From Bacillota bacterium (GTDB lineage: Bacteria > Bacillota_A > Clostridia > Lachnospirales > Lachnospiraceae): DNA of 33,912 bases. The notes under the pieces were generated by a model, which was not told where the DNA came from, searched no databases, and saw nothing but the letters and a program-made list of their open reading frames with translations. Positions 25,285 through 33,912 of the stretch are shown here, one piece after another (position 1 is the stretch's first letter; every line of letters begins with the position of its first letter). The translations under genes and the position numbers were made by a program. The stretch covers positions 1-33,912 of the forward strand of contig JAEZSL010000002.1 of assembly GCA_023443925.1 (NCBI GenBank). The letters are read 5' to 3'.

Positions 25285-26857
25285 GGTTCAATTAGGAAAT
25301 GTTTTTGATTTTAGTAAAATGTTTATGGGGAAACGGAAGTCATCACGGAGCAAAGGTTATGCTTTGGTTATTGGTGCAGTTTTTATAATTTTATCCTTGG
25401 CGGCAGCTTCTTTTCTTTATAGCTATGCAATCGGCACTACTCTTAAATTAATAGGAATGCTTGATCTTCTGCCGGAATTGATCATGGCGCTTACCTGTGT
25501 TATTACACTAATCACAACGATTTATAAAGTGAAGGGTACTTTGTTTGGTTTTAAGGATTATGATTTGATTATGGCGCTTCCTATAAGGAACAGTGTCGTA
25601 GTATTTAGCCGTCTGGTCTTATTATATATGATTAATATTGCGTTTACTTTAATTATAATGATACCTGCAGCCATTGCTTATGGTATCTTATCGGGTGCTA
25701 CAGTCTACTTTTATGCCATCAGTATGCTTACCGTATTTTTTGTACCGATTATACCTATGATAGCGGCAGCAATAATCGGAACGGTCATAACCGTTATAGC
25801 CTCCGGATTCCGTCATAATAATCTTATTAATTTAATACTAACCTTTGGATTTGTAATCGGCATTATGGCACTTAGCTTTCTGGCAGATGACTCTGAAGAG
25901 GCTCTGGGACAGATGAGTGCGGCTTTAACCAGACAGGTGGATCAAATCTATCCTCTGGCCAGGATGTACCGGCTGGCCGTATGCGAGTTTGATATTAACT
26001 CCATTTTGTTATTTCTTCTTATATCGGTCCTGACGGCAGCGGTGTTTGCTTATGGTGCAGGTATTAAATTTAAAGCCATAAATACCGGCATTGCCGCAGC
26101 CAGGACCAAGGCAGATTATAAAATCGGGAATCTGGCACAGTCCACGCCTTTTATGGCTATTTACCGGAAAGAGCTGAGAAGATTCTTCTCCTCCAGTCTG
26201 TATATTACGAACACGGCAGTAGGCCTTATAATGGTAATTGCCGGGGCCGGCGCCACTTTATTTATGAGCCCGGAAAGTCTGGAAAAGGTTTTGGAGATAC
26301 CGCAGATGGCGAATTTAATCGGCGGATTGGCCCCCCTTTTTATATCTGTATGCGTAACTATGACATATATTACAGCCTGTTCTATCTCGCTTGAAGGGAA
26401 GAATCTATGGATTTTAAAAGCTGCTCCGGTTAGGGATGAAACCATTTTCTTAAGTAAAATAGCCGTTAATCTAACCGTAACCCTGCCTGCCGTATTCATA
26501 AGTGGAATATTATTCAGTATTGGACTTAAGTTATCACTTGCAGAGATGGTGATTCTTATTGTCCTGCCGGTTGTATATTCGCTGTTTACCGCGGTGGCAG
26601 GTCTGTTACTCAATCTTGCCCTGCCTAATTTGAACTGGACAACAGAGGTTACTGTAATAAAACAAAGTGCAGCTTCCATGGCGGCTGTTTTTGGTGGAAT
26701 TCTAGTGGTTGTACCTCCTGCCGCCCTAATATTTGTATTGCCGGAGATCAATCCGATATTTACTAACACAGGTACCATAATTGTTGTATCAGTTATTACA
26801 TTGTTTTTATACCGTTACCTCATAACAGGAGGAAGCAAGATGTTCCAGAAACTATAA
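25259..26857 (+). CDS. ABC transporter permease (putative exporter subunit)
   Basis: A 532-residue membrane protein with about twelve hydrophobic segments, arranged as two halves of six with a hydrophilic part around residues 275-310. It matches no substrate-specific family that I recognise; general form and operon position identify it as the partner of the preceding ATPase. The ATG at 25259 has GGAGG six bases upstream and lies inside the ATPase gene; an earlier ATG at 25238 lies before that site. The single large polypeptide with internal duplication could provide the whole membrane domain. It is followed after 46 bp by the ArsR-type gene. Confidence 0.82.
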   Translation: MKQLWVLTKVQLGNVFDFSKMFMGKRKSSRSKGYALVIGAVFIILSLAAASFLYSYAIGTTLKLIGMLDLLPELIMALTCVITLITTIYKVKGTLFGFKDYDLIMALPIRNSVVVFSRLVLLYMINIAFTLIIMIPAAIAYGILSGATVYFYAISMLTVFFVPIIPMIAAAIIGTVITVIASGFRHNNLINLILTFGFVIGIMALSFLADDSEEALGQMSAALTRQVDQIYPLARMYRLAVCEFDINSILLFLLISVLTAAVFAYGAGIKFKAINTGIAAARTKADYKIGNLAQSTPFMAIYRKELRRFFSSSLYITNTAVGLIMVIAGAGATLFMSPESLEKVLEIPQMANLIGGLAPLFISVCVTMTYITACSISLEGKNLWILKAAPVRDETIFLSKIAVNLTVTLPAVFISGILFSIGLKLSLAEMVILIVLPVVYSLFTAVAGLLLNLALPNLNWTTEVTVIKQSAASMAAVFGGILVVVPPAALIFVLPEINPIFTNTGTIIVVSVITLFLYRYLITGGSKMFQKL

Positions 26858-26903
26858 TAACATCCATGTATATCATAAGTCCACTTGCGGAAGGAGGAGT
26901 ATT

Positions 26904-27188
26904 GTGAACAATGCTTTTAAGGCACTGGCCGACCCGACCAGAAGGAAGATTCTGGAGTTATTATCCGATAAAGATTTAAATGCCGGTGAAATAGCTGATT
27001 ATTTTAATATCAGCAAACCTTCAATCAGCCACCATTTAAGCATATTAAAAAATGCGGAATTAATTAGTGATGAAAGACAGGGGCAGAATATTGTATACTC
27101 CTTAAATACAACGGTATTTGAAGATATGGTAAAGTGGTTTTTTGATTTTACAGAGAAAAAGAACAACGGAGGTGAAACAGATGAGTAA
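26904..27188 (+). CDS. ArsR/SdpR-type winged-helix repressor
   Basis: A 94-residue regulator with the ArsR fold: FKALADPTRRKILELL opens the first helices, and NISKPSISHHLSILKNAELIS is the recognition helix-turn-helix. The wing follows (DERQGQNIVYSLN). No cysteine-rich metal site is seen, which argues against a metal sensor and for the SdpR subgroup. SdpR represses its own operon and is held at the membrane by SdpI during toxin exposure in Bacillus. GTG start with GGAGGAG six to seven bases upstream. It overlaps the SdpI-like gene by eight bases, so the pair is coupled. Likely target: the palindrome at 24429-24470. Confidence 0.9.
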   Translation: MNNAFKALADPTRRKILELLSDKDLNAGEIADYFNISKPSISHHLSILKNAELISDERQGQNIVYSLNTTVFEDMVKWFFDFTEKKNNGGETDE

Positions 27189-27822
27189 AATAAACAAAAG
27201 AATTATGTGGATCTTAACGATTCTATCCTATGCAGCTACGCTTATTTGTTATCCCAAATTACCGGAACGGATACCGATACACTGGAATATAAGATGGGAG
27301 ATTGATAACTGGGGCAGCAAGAATCATCTTCTTTTTATCGGGCTGCTGCCGGTGGTAATCTTAATTACCTTTGACAGTGTTACGAAATACAGGCACGGAG
27401 AAATAAACAGTAAGCAACTCAAAGTTTATAGGTTGTTAAAGGCCGCCATTATCCTGCTTTTAATTCTCCTAAACTGGATGACGGTTGTAATTGCACTGGG
27501 GGTTTCTATTAAGGTTAGTGTCATAATGCCAGTGTTTCTGGGAATCTTTTTTATTGTGCTTGGAAATTATATGCCGGCTTTAAAAATCAATTATTTTCTA
27601 GGCATCCGGAATCCCTGGACCTTATCGGATGAATTTGTATGGCGGAAAACCCATAGAGCAGGTGGCCTTTTGTTTATTCTGCTGGGCTTGCTTATGTTAT
27701 TAATGAGTTTCATACAAAACACTGCTATAAACATTGTCATTCTGGCCGTACTACTTATCAGTGCAGTTGGAATCAACATCTATTCTTTTCTCATATATAG
27801 AAAACACGGGAAAAACTCATAA
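27181..27822 (+). CDS. SdpI/DUF1648 family membrane protein
   Basis: A 213-residue protein with about six membrane helices. The N-terminal DUF1648 part shows YPKLPERIPIHWN and the C-terminal SdpI part shows NYFLGIRNPWTLSDEFVWRKTHRAGG. In Bacillus SdpI gives immunity to the SdpC killing peptide and senses it by sequestering SdpR. No SdpC-like precursor gene is visible in the window. The ATG at 27181 follows GGAGGTG by about seven bases and overlaps the regulator's stop. The last codons, including the stop, form the first part of a 55-bp minisatellite that continues downstream. Confidence 0.9.
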   Translation: MSKINKRIMWILTILSYAATLICYPKLPERIPIHWNIRWEIDNWGSKNHLLFIGLLPVVILITFDSVTKYRHGEINSKQLKVYRLLKAAIILLLILLNWMTVVIALGVSIKVSVIMPVFLGIFFIVLGNYMPALKINYFLGIRNPWTLSDEFVWRKTHRAGGLLFILLGLLMLLMSFIQNTAINIVILAVLLISAVGINIYSFLIYRKHGKNS

Positions 27823-28015
27823 GAGCAGTTTGGATAATAATATTAGGATAGACTAAAAAATTTGGAAAAACTCCCAAAGCAGTTTGAATAGTAAAATTAA
27901 AATAGACTAAACAAACATGGGGAAACTCATAAAGCAGTTTCAATAATAGAATTAAGATAGACTAACAAACATGGGAAAACTCATAAAGCAGTTTGAATAA
28001 TAAATTAGGATAACT
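27809..28015 (+). repeat. Four-copy 55-bp minisatellite beginning inside the sdpI-like gene
   Basis: Copies start at 27809, 27864, 27921 and 27974, with periods of 55, 57 and 53 bp. The core pattern is GGAAAAACTCATAAAGCAG, then TTTGAATAATA, ATTAGGATAGACTAA. The first copy overlaps the last codons and stop of the SdpI-like gene. The last copy is partial. The remaining spacer to argH contains the bidirectional hairpin and no gene. Confidence 0.85.
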
Positions 28016-28036
28016 ATCAAATATAAGAAAATCAAT

Positions 28037-28125
28037 AAAGGATTATTTACGGACTTGTTTTATTTCAGTAACAGCAGCATAATGTCTGGTAACCGAAATA
28101 GCAGCTAAGCCGTAAATAATCCTTT
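28037..28125. terminator. Bidirectional long-stem terminator between convergent genes
   Basis: AAAGGATTATTTACGG (28037-28052) pairs perfectly over 16 bp with 28110-28125. The inner arms TATTTC.GT.AC / GTAACCGAAATA extend the fold. T-rich tails occur on both strands. It lies between the plus-strand sdpI-like gene and the minus-strand argH end, so it can stop both. Confidence 0.8.
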
Positions 28126-28148
28126 TATTTATCGATCAATAGATAATT

Positions 28149-29525
28149 TTAAAGACTGTTTAAATATTCGTCATTTAAGGCGATTACCTGTGCCATGGCA
28201 GCCTGTCCCGGACCTCCGGTGGTATTTCTTTTATCCACGCAGGTCTTAAGGCAAACGGCTTCGTAAATATCCTTTTCGAAAACCGGGTGAATGGCTTTTA
28301 ATTCTTCAAGAGACATATCTTCCAGAGCAATTTCTTTATCAATACAGTAGAGCACCAGCTGTCCGATTATACCATGGGCATCCCGGAAAGCAACTCCGTG
28401 ATTGACAAGATAATCCGCAGCATCGGTAGCGTTGGTAAAGCCGGATTTAGCGCTTGTTTCCATGGCGGTACTATTAAACTTCATAGTAGAGAGCATACCG
28501 GTAAACAGCCCTAAACAGCCCTTTACGGTATCCATGGCATCAAAGGTAAGTTCTTTATCCTCCTGCATATCTTTATTATAAGCCAGAGGAAGTCCTTTCA
28601 TGGTGGTTAGGAGAGACATGAGGGAACCGTATACACGTCCGGTTTTGCCCCTTACCAGTTCTGCTATATCAGGATTCTTTTTCTGTGGCATAATACTGCT
28701 TCCCGTTGAATAGGCATCATCCAGTTCCACGAATTGGTACTCATTGGTGTTCCATATGATGATTTCTTCGCAGAAGCGGCTTAAATGCATCATAATAATT
28801 GACAAAGCACTTAAAAATTCGATCAGATAATCCCGGTCGGATACGGAATCCATACTGTTTAAAGTCGGACCCTCAAACCCAAGAAGCTTTGCCGTATAAT
28901 TACGGTCAAGGGGATAGGTAGTACCGGCCAGGGCTCCTGACCCCAAAGGTGAGTAGTTCATACGGTTATGTATATCCGTAAGTCTTGAATAATCCCTTTT
29001 AAACATCTCAAAATATGCTCCCATATGATGCGCCAGTGTAATGGGCTGCGCTTTTTGAAGATGGGTAAAACCCGGCATGTAGGTAGTTAAATTCTCTTTC
29101 ATAATCTTTTGAAGCACCGTCAGTAAATCTTTCAGCAGTTCTTGTACCAAAAAGAGTTCATCCCTTGTATATAATTTCATATCCAGTGCTACCTGGTCGT
29201 TGCGGCTTCTGCCGGTATGAAGCTTTTTGCCCGCATCACCGACCCGTTCGATTAAAGCAGCCTCGACAAAACTGTGAATATCTTCCTGGGTTCCGTCGAT
29301 TTCTAAAGCACCGCTTATTATATCCTTCATTATGCCGTTCAGACCGTTTATAATTATATCTTTATCTTCATTGCTTATAATGCTCTGTTTTGCCAGCATG
29401 GTAACATGAGCAAGGCTTCCTTCTATATCCTGTTTAAAGAATTTCTGATCAAAGGAGATGGATGCATTAAAGTTATGCACCAGCTGGTTGGTTTCTTTTG
29501 TAAATCGTCCGCCCCACAGTTTCAT
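28149..29525 (-). CDS. argH: Argininosuccinate lyase
   Basis: Cleaves argininosuccinate to arginine and fumarate, the last step of the pathway. The 458-residue protein of the fumarase/aspartase superfamily opens with [11 protein letters not shown]. It contains the [13 protein letters not shown] segment, [10 protein letters not shown] with the active-site histidine, and the catalytic loop [12 protein letters not shown]. Length is typical. GAGG lies about eight to nine bases before the ATG. It is about 26 kb from argG and on the same strand, downstream of an M32 peptidase gene, but has its own promoter with the same 17-bp spacing as argG and argC and at least one ARG-box-like site. Confidence 0.97.
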   Translation of the reverse strand: MKLWGGRFTKETNQLVHNFNASISFDQKFFKQDIEGSLAHVTMLAKQSIISNEDKDIIINGLNGIMKDIISGALEIDGTQEDIHSFVEAALIERVGDAGKKLHTGRSRNDQVALDMKLYTRDELFLVQELLKDLLTVLQKIMKENLTTYMPGFTHLQKAQPITLAHHMGAYFEMFKRDYSRLTDIHNRMNYSPLGSGALAGTTYPLDRNYTAKLLGFEGPTLNSMDSVSDRDYLIEFLSALSIIMMHLSRFCEEIIIWNTNEYQFVELDDAYSTGSSIMPQKKNPDIAELVRGKTGRVYGSLMSLLTTMKGLPLAYNKDMQEDKELTFDAMDTVKGCLGLFTGMLSTMKFNSTAMETSAKSGFTNATDAADYLVNHGVAFRDAHGIIGQLVLYCIDKEIALEDMSLEELKAIHPVFEKDIYEAVCLKTCVDKRNTTGGPGQAAMAQVIALNDEYLNSL

Positions 29526-29567
29526 ATTAGATACCTCGTTTCTTGTATGTTTAAATATACGTAATTT

Positions 29568-29602
29568 AGATTAATTATACAATATATATTATGATTTATC
29601 AA
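29568..29602 (-). promoter_or_regulatory. argH promoter with ARG-box-like site
   Basis: TTGATA (29602-29597) and TATAAT (29579-29574) are 17 bp apart on the minus strand. A site at 29581-29568 matches 10 of 12 specified ARG-box positions over the -10. The position 20 bp upstream (29601-29588) matches only about 7 of 12. Confidence 0.6.
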
Positions 29603-29625
29603 TAAGGAGCGGATAAAAATTTATA

Positions 29626-31134
29626 TTAATTCAAATTATAGAGTTTTGTGTATTTTTCTGTCAGGTATTTTACGTAATAGTCTGCATTTAGTTCCTCATC
29701 CATCATACCCAGTAAAAGTTCATTGGTATTCTTGGTTTTGCCGAATTTATGAATATGATTATTCAGATATTCACGGATTGGTGTAAGATTTCCTGCTTCT
29801 AAATATTCCTCTATGGGCATAATAGAACTCATATGATAATAAAGCTGTGCCGAAATTGCACTTCCGATTGCATAAGACGGAAAATAGCCAAAACTGCCGC
29901 CTGCCCAATGTATATCCTGCAGAACACCTTCTCCGTCGTGTTTTGGAGTGATTCCTAAATATTCCTCATATTTTTTATTCCACATGTCCGGCAGTTCCTG
30001 TACGGTAATTTCATCTGCGAAAATCATTTTCTCGATTTCATACCGAATAATAATATGGAGGGAGTAGGATAATTCATCCGCTTCGGTACGAATTAATCCT
30101 GGGGCTGCCTTATTGATTCCTTTAATAAACTGATCCAGAGAGACATCCTTTAAGGGTTCCTCAAAGGATTCTTTTAACTTGGGAAATAGCGGCTTCCAGA
30201 AAGCCTCACTGCGGCCGATTACATTTTCAAAAAAACGTGACTGGGATTCATGCATACCCATGGAAGTACCGGTTCCCACCGGAGTCTGTGTAATCGCATC
30301 ATCGATGTGCATTTCATAGATTCCATGGCCGCTTTCATGTATTACTGAAAAGATAGAACTTTCCAGATTATCCTCATGATAATGAGTTGTAATGCGGACA
30401 TCATGATTGTGCAGATTGGTAGTAAAAGGATGGGCACTTTCCGCCAGGACGCCGCGGTTATAATCAAAGCCTACATAGCCGCTGATAAACCGGTTGAATT
30501 CTTTTTGTTTTTCCAGGTTAAACTGTCTGTGATTATAAGTTTTATCAATGGTATCATTTTTCTTTGATACTTCTTTTAATAAAGGTATTACCGCTTCCTT
30601 GATTTTACCGAAGAACTCATCCAGCTTTTCCATATTGAAGCCTTCTTCAAAATCATTTAATAAAATATCATAGGGCTTTATGTCTTTTTTGGCACGGTAA
30701 ACGGTAAACTTTTTACGGAATTGAATAATTTCCTCCAGGGTGGGAGAAAAGTCTGCAAAGTTTTTCTTATTCTTTGCTTTTGACCAGATACCGGAAGCTT
30801 TCGCGGTAAGTTCGCTGTAGGCCTGATATTCTTCCGGAGGAATATGTTCCATTTCCTCTATGGATTTTTTAATCTCTTTTACAATCGCTTTCTGATTAAA
30901 GTCAAGGTCAGCCTGTTCTTTGTCCTCGCTGAGCTTTTTGATAAGTTTTTTTACATCATCATTGATTAAGCTGGTGAAATATTCGTTGGCCAGGATACCG
31001 ATGGTCTTGGAGGTATATTCCATGGCCTCCTCAGGAGCCAGTGTCTCCGCATCCCATTCAAATAATGTAAGAGCAGACTGAAAGGCCATTGCTTTTTCAA
31101 AGCGTTTTGAAAGCTGTTCAAAATATTTGTTCAT
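29626..31134 (-). CDS. M32 family metallocarboxypeptidase (carboxypeptidase Taq type)
   Basis: A 502-residue cytoplasmic zinc peptidase that removes C-terminal residues, normal in length for M32. The zinc motif HESGH is in FSVIHESGHGIYEMH (about 262-275). Other family signatures are the N-terminal LTLFEWDAETLAPEEAMEYTS, DVRITTHYHEDNLESSIFSVIHE and the later GVLQDIHWAGGSFGYFPSYAIG. AAAGGA lies nine bases before the ATG. It has its own promoter at 31166-31195. No terminator is visible before argH, so some read-through is possible. The role is probably general peptide turnover. Confidence 0.95.
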   Translation of the reverse strand: MNKYFEQLSKRFEKAMAFQSALTLFEWDAETLAPEEAMEYTSKTIGILANEYFTSLINDDVKKLIKKLSEDKEQADLDFNQKAIVKEIKKSIEEMEHIPPEEYQAYSELTAKASGIWSKAKNKKNFADFSPTLEEIIQFRKKFTVYRAKKDIKPYDILLNDFEEGFNMEKLDEFFGKIKEAVIPLLKEVSKKNDTIDKTYNHRQFNLEKQKEFNRFISGYVGFDYNRGVLAESAHPFTTNLHNHDVRITTHYHEDNLESSIFSVIHESGHGIYEMHIDDAITQTPVGTGTSMGMHESQSRFFENVIGRSEAFWKPLFPKLKESFEEPLKDVSLDQFIKGINKAAPGLIRTEADELSYSLHIIIRYEIEKMIFADEITVQELPDMWNKKYEEYLGITPKHDGEGVLQDIHWAGGSFGYFPSYAIGSAISAQLYYHMSSIMPIEEYLEAGNLTPIREYLNNHIHKFGKTKNTNELLLGMMDEELNADYYVKYLTEKYTKLYNLN

Positions 31135-31165
31135 AACTTTATTCCTTTCCGTGTATTTGACTTAT

Positions 31166-31195
31166 AGTATATCATATTATTTCTTAAATTATCAA
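31166..31195 (-). promoter_or_regulatory. Promoter of the M32 peptidase gene
   Basis: TTGATA (31195-31190) and TATACT (31171-31166) on the minus strand with an 18-bp spacer, about 30 bp before the start codon. Confidence 0.65.
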
Positions 31196-31256
31196 TAAAA
31201 GGCTGGTAAACACAAGTAAAAATTCCATAAAATTGAAGAAAAACTTCCAAATTATG

Positions 31257-31286
31257 TTCAACATTTTTCCTGATTTATGATATAAT
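31257..31286 (+). promoter_or_regulatory. Enolase promoter
   Basis: TTCAAC (31257-31262) and TATAAT (31281-31286) with an 18-bp spacer; TGA before the -10 makes it an extended -10 promoter. Transcription would start near 31293, giving a leader of about 240 nt. Confidence 0.65.
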
Positions 31287-31292
31287 GAAAAC

Positions 31293-32852
<1,560 letters not shown>

Positions 32853-32884
32853 TCTTTAATAGACTTAATGTTTCAGATATGGAA

Positions 32885-32933
32885 GAAACTGCCTGCGGGA
32901 TAATTTTATGTATTCCGGGACAGTTTCTTTTCT
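32885..32933 (+). terminator. Terminator of eno
   Basis: GAAACTG (32885-32891) pairs with CAGTTTC (32921-32927), with inner GGGATA/TATTCC pairing, followed by TTTTCT. It starts 32 bp past the eno stop codon. Confidence 0.8.
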
Positions 32934-32979
32934 GCAGATATATGTAGAAAAATATAAAAATCCAGATTACCGGTGATGG

Positions 32980-33198
32980 TTATATTTCTGTTTTCTTTGA
33001 ATTGATAGTATAAACATTCATTAATTTATACCTGCAGCCTTTAATGATATTTCCGCTGACCAATACAATGCTCTCCGGTCCGCATAAACTAATATCACGT
33101 TTATAAGGCATTTTATCGTACAAATTATAAACTTCCATCATGTGTTCGTATGGCCCTTTATCTTTTAATCTTCTAAGTTCCTCATCTGTCATATCCAT
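32980..33198 (-). CDS. Small hypothetical protein
   Basis: A 72-residue soluble protein with a charged N-terminal helix (MTDEELRRLKDKGPYEHMMEVYNLYDKM) and a C-terminal half that looks like beta strands (ISLCGPESIVLVSGNIIKGCRYKLMNVYTIN). I do not recognise the family. It is supported as a gene by AAGGGGG four bases before the ATG at 33198 (ten before a second ATG at 33192) and by a good promoter at 33244-33272. Two cysteines lie in the strand region. It is not clearly co-transcribed with any neighbour and converges on eno. Confidence 0.6.
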   Translation of the reverse strand: MDMTDEELRRLKDKGPYEHMMEVYNLYDKMPYKRDISLCGPESIVLVSGNIIKGCRYKLMNVYTINSKKTEI

Positions 33199-33243
33199 CT
33201 ATCCCCCTTAAAAAGACTTTTGGCAAACTAAGCAGCTACTTAT

Positions 33244-33272
33244 ACTATAGCTCGTTTTGCAAATTTAATCAA
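33244..33272 (-). promoter_or_regulatory. Promoter of the small minus-strand gene
   Basis: TTGATT (33272-33267) and TATAGT (33249-33244) on the minus strand with a 17-bp spacer, about 45 bp before the start codon. Confidence 0.6.
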
Positions 33273-33430
33273 TGTGTATATTTAAACTTTTATATGTATT
33301 TTAATGTATTATTATACAATGTCGAATGCCGGAATAAGGTTGCCGATACAATAGAATACAGAAATACAATGTAAAATTCCATTTATGTAAAAGTATGCAT
33401 ATACTGTATTTAAGCACCATATATAAATGT

Positions 33431-33556
33431 ATACGATTAATAAAGTTGCGAATTTTACTTGACATTTTGCGTGTTTTTGAGTATTATTTTACCTTGTAAA
33501 GATGATATGTATTCCGATACTTAATATGTATGCACTTCTATATTTATTAATCGTAT
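33431..33556 (+). promoter_or_regulatory. Opp-type operon promoter flanked by a 14-bp inverted repeat
   Basis: TTGACA (33459-33464) and TATTAT (33482-33487) are 17 bp apart. ATACGATTAATAAA (33431-33444) and its exact complement (33543-33556) bracket the promoter, separated by 98 bp. The rest of 33273-33711 is A/T-rich without a gene; a second TTGACA at 33621 has no good -10. Confidence 0.6.
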
Positions 33557-33569
33557 TAAGAATTGATAT

Positions 33570-33615
33570 TGCACAAAGATGTGTGTGTTCTGACATGTTG
33601 GGTGTGCATTTTTTT
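33570..33615 (+). terminator. Possible attenuator in the oppB-like leader
   Basis: TGCACA (33570-33575) pairs with TGTGCA (33603-33608), followed by seven T (33609-33615). The stem is short and the loop long, so it is weak evidence; it lies between the promoter and the permease start. Confidence 0.4.
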
Positions 33616-33711
33616 ATTTATTGACATGAAATGCCATTTATTGAAATTTTGTGCATTGTATCAAAAACATATCATTTAATCCAATATTAAAGATAAAAGG
33701 TAGGTTATTGT

Positions 33712-33912
33712 ATGGGTAAGTACATTCTTAAAAGAGTGAGTGCAGCTATAGTAACAATATTTATAGTAGCGACCATTACTTTTTTCCTGATGAATCTGGT
33801 GCCGGGCGGTCCGTTCGTTGCTGAAAAGTCCATCAGCGAGCAGGCGCAGCAAGCGCTTAAAGAGAAATTCGGTTTAGATAAGCCTCTAATCGTGCAATAT
33901 AAAAATTACATG
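33712..33912 (+). CDS. OppB/DppB-type oligopeptide ABC permease, 5' part
   Basis: The first 67 codons of a gene that runs off the window. The start MGKYILKRV, a membrane helix (VTIFIVATITFFLMNLVPGG) and the following EKFGLDKPLIVQY are the standard N-terminus of the first permease subunit of peptide or nickel importers of the OppB/DppB class. AAAAGGTAGG lies about eight bases before the ATG. The 218-nt leader and position suggest it begins an opp-type operon to the right; the substrate is open. Confidence 0.9.
   Translation, partial: MGKYILKRVSAAIVTIFIVATITFFLMNLVPGGPFVAEKSISEQAQQALKEKFGLDKPLIVQYKNYM

Noticed and set aside
26161..26778. 205-codon minus-strand open frame inside the ABC permease gene
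   Set aside because: It lies opposite a clear membrane-protein gene, has no ribosome binding site or family similarity, and its Thr/Ile-rich composition is as expected from the antisense of hydrophobic codons.

Overview
The window looks like chromosomal DNA from a low-GC, anaerobic Firmicute, most likely a clostridium of the Lachnospiraceae type. This rests on the strong AGGAGG-type ribosome binding sites, A/T-rich spacers, sigma-A-type promoters, the argCJBD cluster, and comEA/comEC with GerMN and LCP proteins. The genus is inference. I see no rRNA, tRNA, CRISPR array, transposase or phage gene. Most genes are housekeeping; the unusual content is mainly in regulatory DNA, repeats and a few compact operons.

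Layout. 1-7870 is arginine biosynthesis: a YbjQ-family gene and argG on the minus strand, then maf and argC-argJ-argB-argD on the plus strand. 8057-8488 is a small YdcZ-type membrane protein. 8532-15129 is one apparent transcription unit: comEA, an OmpR-type response regulator, a histidine kinase, a GerMN lipoprotein and comEC. 15544-17613 is an ECF sigma factor with a zinc-type anti-sigma factor and two small membrane proteins. 17839-18669 is uppP, for undecaprenyl carrier recycling. 19118-22606 is a copper module (copA, copZ, csoR) with a clear CsoR-type operator. 22850-24142 is an LCP cell-wall ligase-type protein. 24401-27822 is an ABC exporter with SdpR- and SdpI-like partners, headed by a 42-bp perfect palindrome. 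28149-31134 holds argH and an M32 carboxypeptidase on the minus strand. 31257-32933 is enolase with a long leader. The window ends with a small minus-strand orphan gene and the start of an OppB/DppB-type permease gene.

How the genes work together. argC, argJ, argB and argD build ornithine from glutamate through the acetyl cycle; argG and argH turn citrulline into arginine. The carbamoyltransferase and carbamoyl-phosphate genes are not here. argG, argC and argH share the same promoter layout: a -35 and a -10 spaced by 17 bp, each lying in an ARG-box-like site, with the two sites 20 bp apart. This suggests one ArgR-type regulon, although argH is about 26 kb away. In the copper module, CsoR should repress copA through the palindrome at 19160-19176, while CopZ carries Cu(I) to CopA.

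Best candidates for something new: (i) comEA/comEC interleaved with a two-component system and a GerMN lipoprotein, which recalls actinobacterial MtrA-MtrB-LpqB; (ii) the four-gene ECF sigma membrane module; (iii) the palindrome-controlled ABC-SdpRI operon; (iv) structured leaders upstream of eno, maf, argJ and copZ that match no RNA family I recognise.
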